Origin: an uncultured Bacilli bacterium | GTDB lineage: Bacteria; Bacillota_I; Bacilli_A; RF39; UBA660 | Assembly (NCBI GenBank): GCA_934101425.1 | Contig: CAKOQQ010000007.1 | Span: forward strand, 1 to 64,000 | DNA length: 64,000 nucleotides | Direction: 5' to 3' | Shown here: piece after piece, positions 52,458 through 62,066 of the stretch | Layout: every line of letters starts with the position of its first letter | Position numbering within the stretch: the stretch's first letter is position 1 | The notes under the pieces: model-generated | Told to the model about the DNA's origin: nothing | The model's database searches: none | What the model saw: the letters and a program-made list of their open reading frames with translations, nothing else | Made by a program: the position numbers and the translations under genes

Positions 52458-53708
52458 TTATTTTGTCAAATCTCCAATACAATATGGATATTCTACTTTA
52501 GTTATTTTGGCGGTTATTTCACCACAAATATCTTCTTTACTATAACATTTTACTAATAAATAATTGCCAGTGTGACCAATTAAATAATTATCTTTATATA
52601 CTTCTTTAATAAAAGTAACTTCCTTGCCAACATACTTGTTAAAATATTCATTTTCTAATTCTTCTGATTTTTTAATTAATTTTCTAACTCTAGCTTTTTT
52701 AACTTCTTCAGGTACTTGATTATCCATACTATCAGCTTTTGTACCTTTTCTTCTGGAATATGGAAATACATGTATTTTACTAAATCTAATTTTATCTACA
52801 GTATCCATAGTTTCATTAAATAATTCTTCTGACTCGTTTGGAAAACCAACTATTATATCAGTTGTAATAGATATATCTTTTCTAGACTCTCTTATCTTTT
52901 CTATTCTATCAATAAAATATTTTTTATCATATTTTCTATTCATCAATTTTAATATTGTATCTGAACCTGATTGTAATGGGATATGAATATGATCAACTAA
53001 TATTTTACTATTTTTAAATAATTCTATAATATCATCATTAATTTCTGTTATTTCTATAGAAGATATTCTAAGTCTTTTAAGTCCTTCTATTTTTACTAGA
53101 TCACATAATAAATTATAGAAAGAATAATCACCATCATAATAGTGTCCTGTATGTATACCAGTAAGAACTATTTCAGAGTGCCCATTAGAAATTAAATTTT
53201 TTACTTCTTTTAAAACATCTTCTTTTTTCTTACTTCTTACCTTACCTCTAGTATAAGGTATAATACAGTAAGAACAATAATTTTCACATCCATCTTCTAT
53301 TTTTACAAATGCTCTAGTTTTATCAAAATTAGTAAGTTCCATTATTTCAAATGGACTTTCCATAATATCCCTTACATCAACTATTTTTTTGCCTTCATAT
53401 TCTCTTATGTACTTTATAATATTACCCTTACCAACATTTCCTAATATTATATCAGCATCTATATTATCAGGATTTACTTGTGATAGGCATCCAACTGCTA
53501 CTAAAATAGCATTTTCATGTTCTCTTCTTAATCTTCTCAATAACTTTAAAGACTTATTATCACTAGTGTTAGTTACTGTACAAGTGTTTACTATATATAT
53601 ATCAGCATCTATGCTGTATACATACCCACTTCTTTCTAATAATTCTTTCATAATGTTACTTTCATAAGTATTTACTTTGCAACCCAATGTATAAATATAA
53701 AACTTCAT
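52458..53708 (-). CDS. mtaB: tRNA (t6A37) methylthiotransferase MtaB
   Basis: A radical-SAM enzyme converting t6A37 to ms2t6A in ANN-decoding tRNAs. The 416 residues show the N-terminal UPF0004 domain with cysteines in YTLGCKVNTYES, VNTCTVTNTSD and GCLSQV, the radical-SAM CSYCIIPYTRG, IVLTGIHTGHY, HIPLQSGSD and a C-terminal TRAM domain. The start SD is GGTGAT 6 nt after TATAAA. Confidence 0.95.
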   Translation of the reverse strand: MKFYIYTLGCKVNTYESNIMKELLERSGYVYSIDADIYIVNTCTVTNTSDNKSLKLLRRLRREHENAILVAVGCLSQVNPDNIDADIILGNVGKGNIIKYIREYEGKKIVDVRDIMESPFEIMELTNFDKTRAFVKIEDGCENYCSYCIIPYTRGKVRSKKKEDVLKEVKNLISNGHSEIVLTGIHTGHYYDGDYSFYNLLCDLVKIEGLKRLRISSIEITEINDDIIELFKNSKILVDHIHIPLQSGSDTILKLMNRKYDKKYFIDRIEKIRESRKDISITTDIIVGFPNESEELFNETMDTVDKIRFSKIHVFPYSRRKGTKADSMDNQVPEEVKKARVRKLIKKSEELENEYFNKYVGKEVTFIKEVYKDNYLIGHTGNYLLVKCYSKEDICGEITAKITKVEYPYCIGDLTK

Positions 53709-53736
53709 AATATCACCAAAAAATTTATAAGCTGCC

Positions 53737-54282
53737 TTATAAATTCTTTCTAAAATCTTTTAATGCATTTAAGAAATCTTCTGATTCCTTTATTTCTTTT
53801 TTTATAGGATCTAAATTAAGTGTTTTTTCTAGTTTATGTTCATCAGCTTTAGTATTTTCAGGATAACTGAATCTACCAAAAACAGGTGAAATAACTTCAG
53901 TATTTTCAAACTTTTTAGGTTCTTTTGCTTCTTCAATTTTTTCTTCTTTTTTTATTTCTTCCTTTTCTTCTAAAGCCATTTTTTTATCTTGTTCTTCTTT
54001 AAATTTTAACAATTCTTGAAAACTTATAATTGCATTTTCTTCTTGTTCTTGTTCAAATGATTCTACTTTAGATGGAGCTTCACTAGCTTTTTCCATTGCT
54101 TTATAAATTTCATTTGTAGAAGCTAAATTTTCATTAGTCTCATCTTTGAATACTTCTTTTTCTATTTCAATATCTGATTCCTTATTTTTAAATACTATCA
54201 TACATATTATTAATATTAAAAGTATATTTAGTATTACAATCCCAACTATATAAATCCAATTAGGTAAATCCATATTAATCAC
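53737..54282 (-). CDS. Single-pass protein with long acidic coiled-coil tail
   Basis: 181 residues: one helix (about 8-29) and a highly charged Glu/Lys-rich cytoplasmic or extracellular segment with coiled-coil character (for example EEKEEIKKEEKIEE). It overlaps the rsmE stop by 4 nt. Such proteins often act as cell-division or RNA-processing scaffolds, but nothing identifies this one. Confidence 0.65.
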   Translation of the reverse strand: MINMDLPNWIYIVGIVILNILLILIICMIVFKNKESDIEIEKEVFKDETNENLASTNEIYKAMEKASEAPSKVESFEQEQEENAIISFQELLKFKEEQDKKMALEEKEEIKKEEKIEEAKEPKKFENTEVISPVFGRFSYPENTKADEHKLEKTLNLDPIKKEIKESEDFLNALKDFRKNL

Positions 54283-54977
54283 TCCATATTTTCATAATTT
54301 ATTACACTCATTAAATATATAGGTACCGTCTCAACTCGCAGTATTAAATTACCCAAAGTTATTGCTTCATAACCATTATTTATTAGATAATCTTCTTCAA
54401 TATCTGAGATTCCACCTTCAGGTCCTATCACTAAAATAATTCTATCACAATTTTTATGATTGGTCAAAAATTTCTTTATACTTACACTACCTTTTTTAGT
54501 ACTACATATTAGTTTCTCGCCTTCTAAAGAAACTATGTCTTTTAATGTTAATATATTAGATACTTTAGGTATATCTAATCTTTTTGATTGTTCAGAGGCT
54601 TCCTTACATATTTTATTCCATCTTAATACCTTTTTATCATATTTATTTTCATCCAATTTAATTTTACTTCTTTCCATAATTACCGGAATTATTTCTTTAA
54701 CTCCAAGTTCTGTACTTTTCTGTAAAATTAAATCCATTTTAGTTTCAGTAAGCAAAGGAATAATTAAAGTAACATTAGATAAATAGCTTTTACTATCTAC
54801 TTTTTCTAAAATAGTACCGTAACCATTATTTAATTTACAAATATATAATTCATTATTATATACAACTTCTATTTTATCATTTTCTTTCATTCTCATAACG
54901 GTTTTTATATGATATAAATCTTCAGCTGATAAAATAAAATCATTACCAATTTTTTCTTTAGTAAAATATCTTTGCAT
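54279..54977 (-). CDS. rsmE: 16S rRNA (m3U1498) methyltransferase RsmE
   Basis: A SPOUT-fold methyltransferase of 232 residues. An N-terminal PUA-like domain (MQRYF at the start and DLYHIKTVMRMKENDKIEV) is followed by the knot-forming SPOUT part with KSTELGVKEIIPV, EASEQSKRLDIP, VIGPEGGISDIEED and LGNLILRVETVPIY. Complete and of normal length. Confidence 0.95.
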   Translation of the reverse strand: MQRYFTKEKIGNDFILSAEDLYHIKTVMRMKENDKIEVVYNNELYICKLNNGYGTILEKVDSKSYLSNVTLIIPLLTETKMDLILQKSTELGVKEIIPVIMERSKIKLDENKYDKKVLRWNKICKEASEQSKRLDIPKVSNILTLKDIVSLEGEKLICSTKKGSVSIKKFLTNHKNCDRIILVIGPEGGISDIEEDYLINNGYEAITLGNLILRVETVPIYLMSVINYENME

Positions 54978-55019
54978 ATAATCACCATATATAATTATAA
55001 CAAAAAAACATATATTAAT

Positions 55020-55277
55020 CTATATGTTTTTACTTATCCAACTTTCTAAATCATTTTTTCTAATAAAACCAATATTTCTTGCAACTTCCTTATTATCTTT
55101 TAAAAGAACTATAGTAGGAACACTCATAATCCCAAATTCTTTTACTAAATCTTCATTTTTATCTATATCAATTTTTACTACTTCTAAACTCCTATCTTCA
55201 CTAAGTTCATCAATAATTGGTGATAACATTTTACAAGGCCCACACCACGTTGCATAAAAATCTAATAATTTTATCAT
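55020..55277 (-). CDS. trxA: Thioredoxin, short form
   Basis: 85 residues with the catalytic WCGPC at about residue 11, the cis-proline motif MSVPTIV and a C-terminal NDLESWI helix. It lacks the first beta strand and helix (about 20 residues) of standard 105-residue thioredoxins, as do several clostridial and archaeal versions. It follows the CvpA-like gene by 8 nt and should keep cytosolic disulfides reduced. Confidence 0.9.
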   Translation of the reverse strand: MIKLLDFYATWCGPCKMLSPIIDELSEDRSLEVVKIDIDKNEDLVKEFGIMSVPTIVLLKDNKEVARNIGFIRKNDLESWISKNI

Positions 55278-55285
55278 ATATTCTC

Positions 55286-55996
55286 CTATCTATATTTATC
55301 TAATACAGTATATACATAATCTATTTTTAATTTGTCTCTTTTTACTAAATCTTCTACTGTATCTACTGAAACAATTTTATATTTAAGCATTAAATTTAAT
55401 GTTTCTAAATTTAATTTAGATTTATCTTCTTCATTTTTATATTTTTCAATTAAATCATTCAATTCATGATTTATTTTAACATTTTTTTCTACGAAATTAG
55501 ATAAAATTGGAGTATTATATAGTATTTTATCTTTTAACTTAGAATTATTTATAAATCCGTAATTGAAGAATGGTAAAGATAAAAAGTATAACGTAATAAA
55601 TACTAATAAAAAGTTTTCAATAGCTCCTATTACCATACCAATAATTTTTGATGGTATAGAAAGTATTATAGTTGCGCTTAATATTTTTTCTACTATTCCA
55701 GTAAAGAAAGTAACTAGTTTAAGAATACCATATAATATACCAAATATAACTATGAATGCAATAACTTCATATAAAAGTATATTTATTGATGTTACACCTT
55801 TAATAACCCCAAAAAAATTAAAAAATGGGCATATTTTAAATAAAACTTCCGCTACAATATCTTTTAACATAAAAGATAGCACAGCTACAACTATAAAACC
55901 TATAGCAGAAACAAATGTCTTTATTCCTCCATTTACAAAACCTAATAAAGCACCAATTATTATAAGTACAATAATTATTATATCCAATATATTCAT
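55286..55996 (-). CDS. CvpA family membrane protein
   Basis: 236 residues: four membrane helices in the first 155 residues with the family start NILDIIIIVLIIIGALLGFVNG, and a C-terminal soluble helical tail (about 160-236). The CvpA family was named for colicin V production but occurs widely and its biochemical role is unresolved. Co-directional with thioredoxin. Confidence 0.85.
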   Translation of the reverse strand: MNILDIIIIVLIIIGALLGFVNGGIKTFVSAIGFIVVAVLSFMLKDIVAEVLFKICPFFNFFGVIKGVTSINILLYEVIAFIVIFGILYGILKLVTFFTGIVEKILSATIILSIPSKIIGMVIGAIENFLLVFITLYFLSLPFFNYGFINNSKLKDKILYNTPILSNFVEKNVKINHELNDLIEKYKNEEDKSKLNLETLNLMLKYKIVSVDTVEDLVKRDKLKIDYVYTVLDKYR

Positions 55997-56069
55997 ATTA
56001 CTCTCCCATCTTTATAATTATATTATATTTTTTTTAAAAAATAAAGTATATTTATAATATTATTTATGA

Positions 56070-56087
56070 TAAAATGTAAATGGTGAT
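56070..56087 (+). promoter_or_regulatory. Promoter and ribosome site of rnhC
   Basis: TGATAAAAT (TAAAAT at 56070-56075), 6 nt, GGTGAT (56082-56087), 3 nt, ATG. An exact example of the composite initiation signal. Confidence 0.7.
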
Positions 56088-56090
56088 ATT

Positions 56091-57032
56091 ATGACAATTA
56101 CTTTTAAAGTTAGTGAAAATACTATAAAAGAAATGCAGGAATTTTTAAAAGATGATATAAGAGTTAAAACACCACCTTATGCTGTTTTTCAAGCTGATGA
56201 TGCTGATACTGTTATAACTGTATACGAAAGCGGTAAAGCTGTATTTCAAGGCAAAGATGCCGATTTAAGTTCAAATTTTTGGATAGAAAGAGAAAAATAC
56301 TTAAATCCTAATAAGAAATTAGATGTTACTAATAGTGATAACAAGGAAACTAAAAAAGATGATATTTATATAGATCCTAAAATATATAATTCCTCTAGTA
56401 TAGGTTCTGATGAAGTTGGTACTGGTGACTATTTTGGACCTATCGTTGTTACAGCATCATATGTAAAAAAAGATGATATTCCTTTTTTAGAAGAACTTGG
56501 AGTAAAAGATTCTAAAAAACTTACTGATGAAAAAATACTTAATATAGTTCCACAAATAATAAAAAGAATTCCTTATGAAAGTTTTATCCTAACTAATAGT
56601 GAATATAATAAATATAGTGATAATTATAATATGAATAAAATAAAAGCTATTTTACATAATAAAGTGCTTTTAAAAATGAAAAATAACGGTTATAAATATG
56701 ATTATATAATTGTAGATGAATTTAGTAAAAAATATGTTTATTTTAGTTATTTAAAAGAATCTAGTAATGTAGTTACTGATATTACTTTTTTAACTAAAGG
56801 TGAATCAAGACATTTAGCGGTTGCTGTATCTTCACTAATAAGTAGATATATATTTATAAAAGAATTTAGTAAATTATCAAATGATTTAAAAGTATTACTA
56901 CCTAAAGGAGCTTCAACTAGTGTTGATGATACTGCTGTTAAAATTGTTAACATGTATGGATTTGATAAATTAAAAGAATGTGCTAAATTAAATTTTAAAA
57001 ATACAGAAAAAATAAAAGAGAAATTAAAATAA
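56091..57032 (+). CDS. rnhC: Ribonuclease HIII
   Basis: Removes RNA from RNA:DNA hybrids. The 313 residues show the N-terminal TBP-like substrate-binding domain (about 1-80) typical of HIII, and the catalytic domain with GSDEVGTGDYFGPIVV, DSKKLTDEKI, the aspartate in YIIVDEF, and SRHLAVAVSSLISRY. It is flanked by minus-strand genes and ends in a shared terminator. Confidence 0.95.
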   Translation: MTITFKVSENTIKEMQEFLKDDIRVKTPPYAVFQADDADTVITVYESGKAVFQGKDADLSSNFWIEREKYLNPNKKLDVTNSDNKETKKDDIYIDPKIYNSSSIGSDEVGTGDYFGPIVVTASYVKKDDIPFLEELGVKDSKKLTDEKILNIVPQIIKRIPYESFILTNSEYNKYSDNYNMNKIKAILHNKVLLKMKNNGYKYDYIIVDEFSKKYVYFSYLKESSNVVTDITFLTKGESRHLAVAVSSLISRYIFIKEFSKLSNDLKVLLPKGASTSVDDTAVKIVNMYGFDKLKECAKLNFKNTEKIKEKLK

Positions 57033-57042
57033 TTTCTCTTTT
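57014..57042. terminator. Bidirectional terminator between rnhC and the PH-domain gene
   Basis: AAAAGAGAAATTA and TAATTTCTCTTTT form a 13-bp stem with a 3-nt loop, including the rnhC stop. Confidence 0.8.
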
Positions 57043-57427
57043 ATTTTGCCATCATAATCTTAAATATTTTCTTTATTTTTTCTTTTTTATCATGATTCAT
57101 ATCAATAAAATTTAAATGCATTTGATATCCACTATCTAAACTACATAATAACTCTACTTTACCCGGTTTAAAATTAATTGCACAAGTTGATATTCTATTA
57201 TAAGGTATTATATGTATTTTTTTATAGTATAAGCCTAATGCATCTCTATCAAATAATATCATACGTTCACCTGTAAATAAAGCATAATCTCTACTATTTT
57301 TATATGCAAGTAATACATCTTCATTAGCATTTAAATATTCTATTGTATATTCTGGTAAGTTTTTAGTATCTACTTCTAATCTAAAATCAAAATACTTTGT
57401 TAATTCTTTAAACTTTATATATGCCAT
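57041..57427 (-). CDS. Bacterial PH-domain protein
   Basis: 128 residues forming one bacterial pleckstrin-homology-like fold: EDVLLAYKNSRDYALFTGERMILFD, then KIHIIPYNRISTCAINFKPGK, then a C-terminal amphipathic helix. Members (bPH families such as YdbS/YvbH types) have unknown ligands. There is no membrane anchor. It stands alone with a short leader containing AGGTGG. Confidence 0.8.
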   Translation of the reverse strand: MAYIKFKELTKYFDFRLEVDTKNLPEYTIEYLNANEDVLLAYKNSRDYALFTGERMILFDRDALGLYYKKIHIIPYNRISTCAINFKPGKVELLCSLDSGYQMHLNFIDMNHDKKEKIKKIFKIMMAK

Positions 57428-57484
57428 ATGCCACCTCTTTATAATTATATTTTATAAAAAAGAAAAAGTCAATTTAGACTTTTT

Positions 57485-60217
57485 CTATTTATTTTCGCCA
57501 TCGATGATTAATTTACCAGTTTCCCCTGGAACAAATCTACCATATAAATTATTACTTGAACTACCTAAAATAGTATTACCATAAATAGTATAATCATCAA
57601 TAATAGTAGTTCCTACATGAGCAGTTCCAACAATAAGACCTGTTTTATTAGTATTTGCTCCGTTAATAGCGTTATCTAAAACTAATACATTTTTCATTCT
57701 AGTTGTAGTATCAGGGTTTCCACCAGCGTGGCCAACAAATCCACCAACTGATCCAGTTCCTGTAATTGTATTATTTTGGAAATCACTATTAGTAATAGTA
57801 ACAGTTGTATAAACTGGTCCATTATTTACTACATTATATCCAGCAGTATAGCCAACGAATCCACCAGTCCATCCACTAGTATTTTCGATATTACTATATC
57901 TAACTTTACAGTTTTCAATGGTTATATCTTTAGCGGCATCAGCCATACCAACAAATATACCAGTTGCGTTTTGGCCAGTTGATTTACTAACTAACTTTGT
58001 ATTTTCAATTATTATATCAGTAAAAGTAGCACTCTTACCAGCTCCTAAATGTGTTAAGAAGATGCCGGCATCACCATTAGTTTCATATGTTATTCTTTCT
58101 ATAGTATGATTATTACCTCTTACTACTAAATTAACATCTTTATTAGCTTTCCAAGTAATACCTGTCATATTTAAATCTTCTTCAATATCAATTATTGTAT
58201 TATCTAAATATGGACTACTAATTGCACTAGCAAATTCTTTTGGAGTATGTACTGCTATAGAAACATTTTCTTCAGTACTATCTGTAACAGTAAGCTTTTT
58301 ACCATAAATATATCCTGTATAATAGTTATTATATATTGCTTTAGATGAAGCCCAAGTTAAACTATCAGTATATAATTTTACATTTTTAGCACTTGAATTA
58401 GTAACTGTTACATCACATACACCAAGTCCATATAAGGTACCAGCTGTAGCATTAGCACCACCTATTACCGAATCAGTTACTGAACTATCAGTAAATACTA
58501 TAGTTGTATTTTCACCATATCCAACTATACCACCAGCTTGCCAATTATTAGTTACATGACTATTTTTTACATGAACATTAGTTATGTAAGTAGGTCCATA
58601 TACTTTACCTAATACTACACCAGCGTATCTTTGACTGGCATTATCTTGAGTTACTACAGCACCATCAAATGTTAAATTCTTAATAGTAATACCACCAACA
58701 TAACTAATAAATGCAGCAGATTGTTCGCCAGTTGTATTAACTTTCATATTTTTGATAGTACTATTTTTACCATCAATAATAGAACCTCTTAATTCACCTT
58801 TTATAGCGTTAATTGGACTCCATTCTTCTCCATCTAAATCTATATCATTTAGAATTTCAATTACTTTATTTTGATAAGCTAATGAACCATTATTAATATC
58901 ATCTCTAAATTTAATTAAATCAGCTTTATTAAATATTCTAACTGTATTAACTGGTGCTTCATAATTTACTACTAATTCATAGGTATTTTTATTACCAGCT
59001 AAATCAGTAAATTCTATAGTTTCTGTTTTACTTTCACTATAATGTAATGTTACTTCATTACCAGTTACTTCTATATTTTCACTATTTTTAGTTGTTACTT
59101 CTTCACTAAATTTAATAGTTACATCTACCATATTAGTTGTAGAATTAAATTTTTGATTTACTTCTACTACTTCTGGAAGCACTTTATCAATATTAGAAAT
59201 TGAATAAGCTACATTAGTTTTATTACCAGCTAAATCTTCAATAACTACAATATTTGTTTCATTTTCACTAAATTCTTTACTTAATTCTTTTTTATCTAAT
59301 GATAATGTCCATCCATCTAATTCTTTTAATTCCTCATTAGCGATTATAGTTACTACTACATTTTCATTTGTTTTATCAGTAGTTGAATAGTTAGTAGTGG
59401 CATTTGGACTTGTTTTATCAATTGTAATTTTTACTGTAATTTCATTATATGCTCTATCTACTACAGTAATTTCATATTCACCTTCTGTTAAAATACTATT
59501 ATTTTCAATAACAGTAGGTTCTCCTCCATTTTTAGTAATAGTAATAACTACTTCATTTTCATCAGATACAGTAAGTTCTACATCTTCATTAAAATAGTCA
59601 TTATTATTAACATTTAAGCTTGGAGCTACTATGTCATCTAATATTTTAGATAATGAATCTAATAGACTAGTTAATTCATTTTTTACATCACTAAAAGATT
59701 CATGAATATTAGAAATTTTATCACTAATTTCATTTTCTTTATTAAATTCTCTTGCAGATTCTACTTCAGAAGCATTTGATGCAGATTCTACTTTACTAGC
59801 AAGTTCATTAACTAGTGATACTATATTCATAGTATCTTTAGCTCTTTTTAATTCTAATGCTAAAGCTTTTTTCTTATTTTGATCTTTAACTTTAGAAACT
59901 AAATTTGAAGCATTATTATAAGCATAACTAGCATTCTTACCATTATTTATTAATTCATTAAGTTTAGTAATTGCACTTAATGCAAGTTCATAAGAATTAT
60001 CTGCAACCGGTTTAACTATAACTGGTTCGTTATCCTTATTATCTTCAGTTTTGTCCTTGTCTTTATCCTTATCTTTGTCTTTATCCTCTTCTTCTTTTAT
60101 TTCTGGTTTTTTTATATCTTCTTCTTTTTCTTCATCTTTTGGATTAGCAAAAGAAAAAATAGTAAAACCAATGAATAAAAATAATATAATTGCAATAATA
60201 TACTTTTTCTTATTCAT
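57485..60217 (-). CDS. Large membrane-anchored surface protein with beta-helix
   Basis: ATG 60217 follows AGGAGG; the in-frame start at 60259 is upstream of it. About 910 residues: N-terminal helix (4-22), a KDKDKDKD low-complexity spacer, a helical region (about 85-200), three Ig-like modules (about 205-425) and a C-terminal right-handed beta-helix-like half (about 430-905) with GLUG-type repeats such as AAFISYVGGITIKNLTF, AGGIVGYGEN and GGFVGHAG. It has no LPXTG or other C-terminal sorting motif, so the N-terminal helix is the likely anchor. The function is probably adhesion or glycan binding. Confidence 0.85.
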   Translation of the reverse strand: MNKKKYIIAIILFLFIGFTIFSFANPKDEEKEEDIKKPEIKEEEDKDKDKDKDKDKTEDNKDNEPVIVKPVADNSYELALSAITKLNELINNGKNASYAYNNASNLVSKVKDQNKKKALALELKRAKDTMNIVSLVNELASKVESASNASEVESAREFNKENEISDKISNIHESFSDVKNELTSLLDSLSKILDDIVAPSLNVNNNDYFNEDVELTVSDENEVVITITKNGGEPTVIENNSILTEGEYEITVVDRAYNEITVKITIDKTSPNATTNYSTTDKTNENVVVTIIANEELKELDGWTLSLDKKELSKEFSENETNIVVIEDLAGNKTNVAYSISNIDKVLPEVVEVNQKFNSTTNMVDVTIKFSEEVTTKNSENIEVTGNEVTLHYSESKTETIEFTDLAGNKNTYELVVNYEAPVNTVRIFNKADLIKFRDDINNGSLAYQNKVIEILNDIDLDGEEWSPINAIKGELRGSIIDGKNSTIKNMKVNTTGEQSAAFISYVGGITIKNLTFDGAVVTQDNASQRYAGVVLGKVYGPTYITNVHVKNSHVTNNWQAGGIVGYGENTTIVFTDSSVTDSVIGGANATAGTLYGLGVCDVTVTNSSAKNVKLYTDSLTWASSKAIYNNYYTGYIYGKKLTVTDSTEENVSIAVHTPKEFASAISSPYLDNTIIDIEEDLNMTGITWKANKDVNLVVRGNNHTIERITYETNGDAGIFLTHLGAGKSATFTDIIIENTKLVSKSTGQNATGIFVGMADAAKDITIENCKVRYSNIENTSGWTGGFVGYTAGYNVVNNGPVYTTVTITNSDFQNNTITGTGSVGGFVGHAGGNPDTTTRMKNVLVLDNAINGANTNKTGLIVGTAHVGTTIIDDYTIYGNTILGSSSNNLYGRFVPGETGKLIIDGENK

Positions 60218-60277
60218 ATAAACCCTCCTTTTTTCTAAACTGCACTTATTATAACACATTTTTAAAATTTGTCTATA

Positions 60278-60787
60278 TTAATATATCTTAAATTTATTAA
60301 ATGGCCACAATTTTATTCTAATTTTTCCTAAAATGTTCTCTTTTTTTATAAATCCTATCTTTTTATCTCTACTATCGGATGAATTTTCTCTATTATCACC
60401 AAGAACAAAATACATATCTTTTGGAACAATAACTTCTAAATCTTCAGTAGTGCCAATTTTATAATCCTCAGTTATTTTTTCATCATTTATATATAAAATA
60501 TTATCTTTAAATACCACTTTATCATTAGGTAGTCCAATAACTCTTTTTACAATGTATTTACTTTGTTCATCATTGATTGCTACTATGTCATATCTTTTAA
60601 TATTCTTTAATCTATATACTAATTTATCTAATATAAGTACATCATTATTATTTAGTGTAGGATTCATAGATGATCCTATCACTTGATTAAAACCAATTAC
60701 ATATATAGCAATAATAATAATTGTTAATACAAATAATATGTATTTAATGCTATCTTTTATAAATTCTTTAATATCCAACCAGTCCAC
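60278..60787 (-). CDS. lepB: Signal peptidase I LepB
   Basis: Removes signal peptides of secreted proteins. One N-terminal helix is followed by the catalytic serine in VIGSSMNPTL, the box C/D lysine in KYIVKRVIGLPNDKV and the conserved GDNRENSSDSR. The start is set to GTG 60787, 8 nt after GGAG; an in-frame ATG at 60814 lies upstream of that site. 169 residues is normal for the Gram-positive type. Confidence 0.92.
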   Translation of the reverse strand: MDWLDIKEFIKDSIKYILFVLTIIIIAIYVIGFNQVIGSSMNPTLNNNDVLILDKLVYRLKNIKRYDIVAINDEQSKYIVKRVIGLPNDKVVFKDNILYINDEKITEDYKIGTTEDLEVIVPKDMYFVLGDNRENSSDSRDKKIGFIKKENILGKIRIKLWPFNKFKIY

Positions 60788-60857
60788 ACTATCAACTCCA
60801 ATTATATAATACATTATTTTATATATATTTTCAATTAAAAAACAAAATAACTTTATG

Positions 60858-61988
60858 TTATTTTGTTATAGGTTGAATATAGTTAATTTTATATTCCTCA
60901 TTTATCATTTTGTTTAATGGAATATCTAATTCTTCATTATTTTTTGCAAATAAGAAAATGACATCTTCTGTTTTTGTACTTAAAAGTAATGAATTAGGAA
61001 AACCACCTATTTTTAATTCAGAATATATAAAAGTAATAATTTCCATTGGAATATTTTCTGGTAATACTTTTATATTTAATTCATCTAAATATTCTTGTTC
61101 AGCTTTTGTTAAACTATAATCATTTACGTTATATAGAATTGTATAGTTATCTTTATAAGTATCATATACTTGTTTAATCATATCTTTCATTTCAGCTTTA
61201 GTATACTTAGAAGTGTTACTACCAATTATAACTAAAAATGGTTTTGTAGAAGTAAAATACTTATTATCATAATCTTTTTTGTCTACATTTATAATTTTTA
61301 ATAAACTAGCTCTTTGTTCAGTTGTTAAACTATTGTATATAGTTTTTGGATCATCTAAAACGAAATTAACTTTTTTTATTTCATCATTTACTTTATCTTC
61401 GTAAGCTGTAATATATTCTGGATATTGTAAATAATATCTTGTATTATCTCTCTTTGCTGATATTAATAAATAATTATGATTATAATTATCTAAATCAAAA
61501 TTATCCTTAAAGCCGTTAAATTCATTTTCATGTTTTTTATATATTTCGTAGCCATTTTCAAATTCATAATCATAATAATTATTATATGAATCTATACCAT
61601 TTGAAAATATAGTTACATCATAATTATCTTTTAAATTAAGTTCAAATTCTAATAAATAATACTTTTCATCTAACATTAAATGAAATTTAGAATTACTATT
61701 ATTATCTTTTATAAACTCATTTATTTCTTTTATTAAATTTTTATCAAATTTACCATTATTTTTTGATATTTTAATATTTTTATTAGCATTTAAATAATCA
61801 GTATTTATTAAATCAGTATCTGTATACCATATAAATGATTTATTATCATCTGTTTTTACTAAATTTAATAATGTATAAACAGTTGATAAATTAGAATCTG
61901 TAACATATATATAATAATCTTTTACTTCTTTTTCTTTAGCACATCCAACTAATAAAAATACCAATAATAATGCAATTATCTTCTTCAT
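60858..61988 (-). CDS. Lipoprotein resembling GT80-type sialyltransferases
   Basis: ATG 61988 follows AGGTGGT; 376 residues with lipobox LLVGC at position 16. The C-terminal part (LPENIPMEIITF, then GGFPNSLLLSTKTEDVIFLF) aligns by eye with the IPANISFEVLMM and GGVASSLYFSLPKE blocks of Pasteurella PM0188-type (GT80) sialyltransferases. The KGHP motif that binds CMP-sialic acid in that family has no obvious counterpart before it, so the protein is either a divergent enzyme or a binding protein with this fold. Membership is an inference from remembered motifs. Confidence 0.55.
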   Translation of the reverse strand: MKKIIALLLVFLLVGCAKEKEVKDYYIYVTDSNLSTVYTLLNLVKTDDNKSFIWYTDTDLINTDYLNANKNIKISKNNGKFDKNLIKEINEFIKDNNSNSKFHLMLDEKYYLLEFELNLKDNYDVTIFSNGIDSYNNYYDYEFENGYEIYKKHENEFNGFKDNFDLDNYNHNYLLISAKRDNTRYYLQYPEYITAYEDKVNDEIKKVNFVLDDPKTIYNSLTTEQRASLLKIINVDKKDYDNKYFTSTKPFLVIIGSNTSKYTKAEMKDMIKQVYDTYKDNYTILYNVNDYSLTKAEQEYLDELNIKVLPENIPMEIITFIYSELKIGGFPNSLLLSTKTEDVIFLFAKNNEELDIPLNKMINEEYKINYIQPITK

Positions 61989-62049
61989 CTTACCACCTAT
62001 TCTAATGATATCATATGCTAAAAATATTTTCAATAATAATAAAAAGAAA

Positions 62050-62066
62050 AAGAGACATTGTCTCTT
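62050..62066 (-). terminator. Terminator after rpoC
   Basis: On the minus strand AAGAGACA / TGTCTCTT arms with a tiny loop are followed by a T-rich run. It overlaps the rpoC stop region. Confidence 0.7.
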
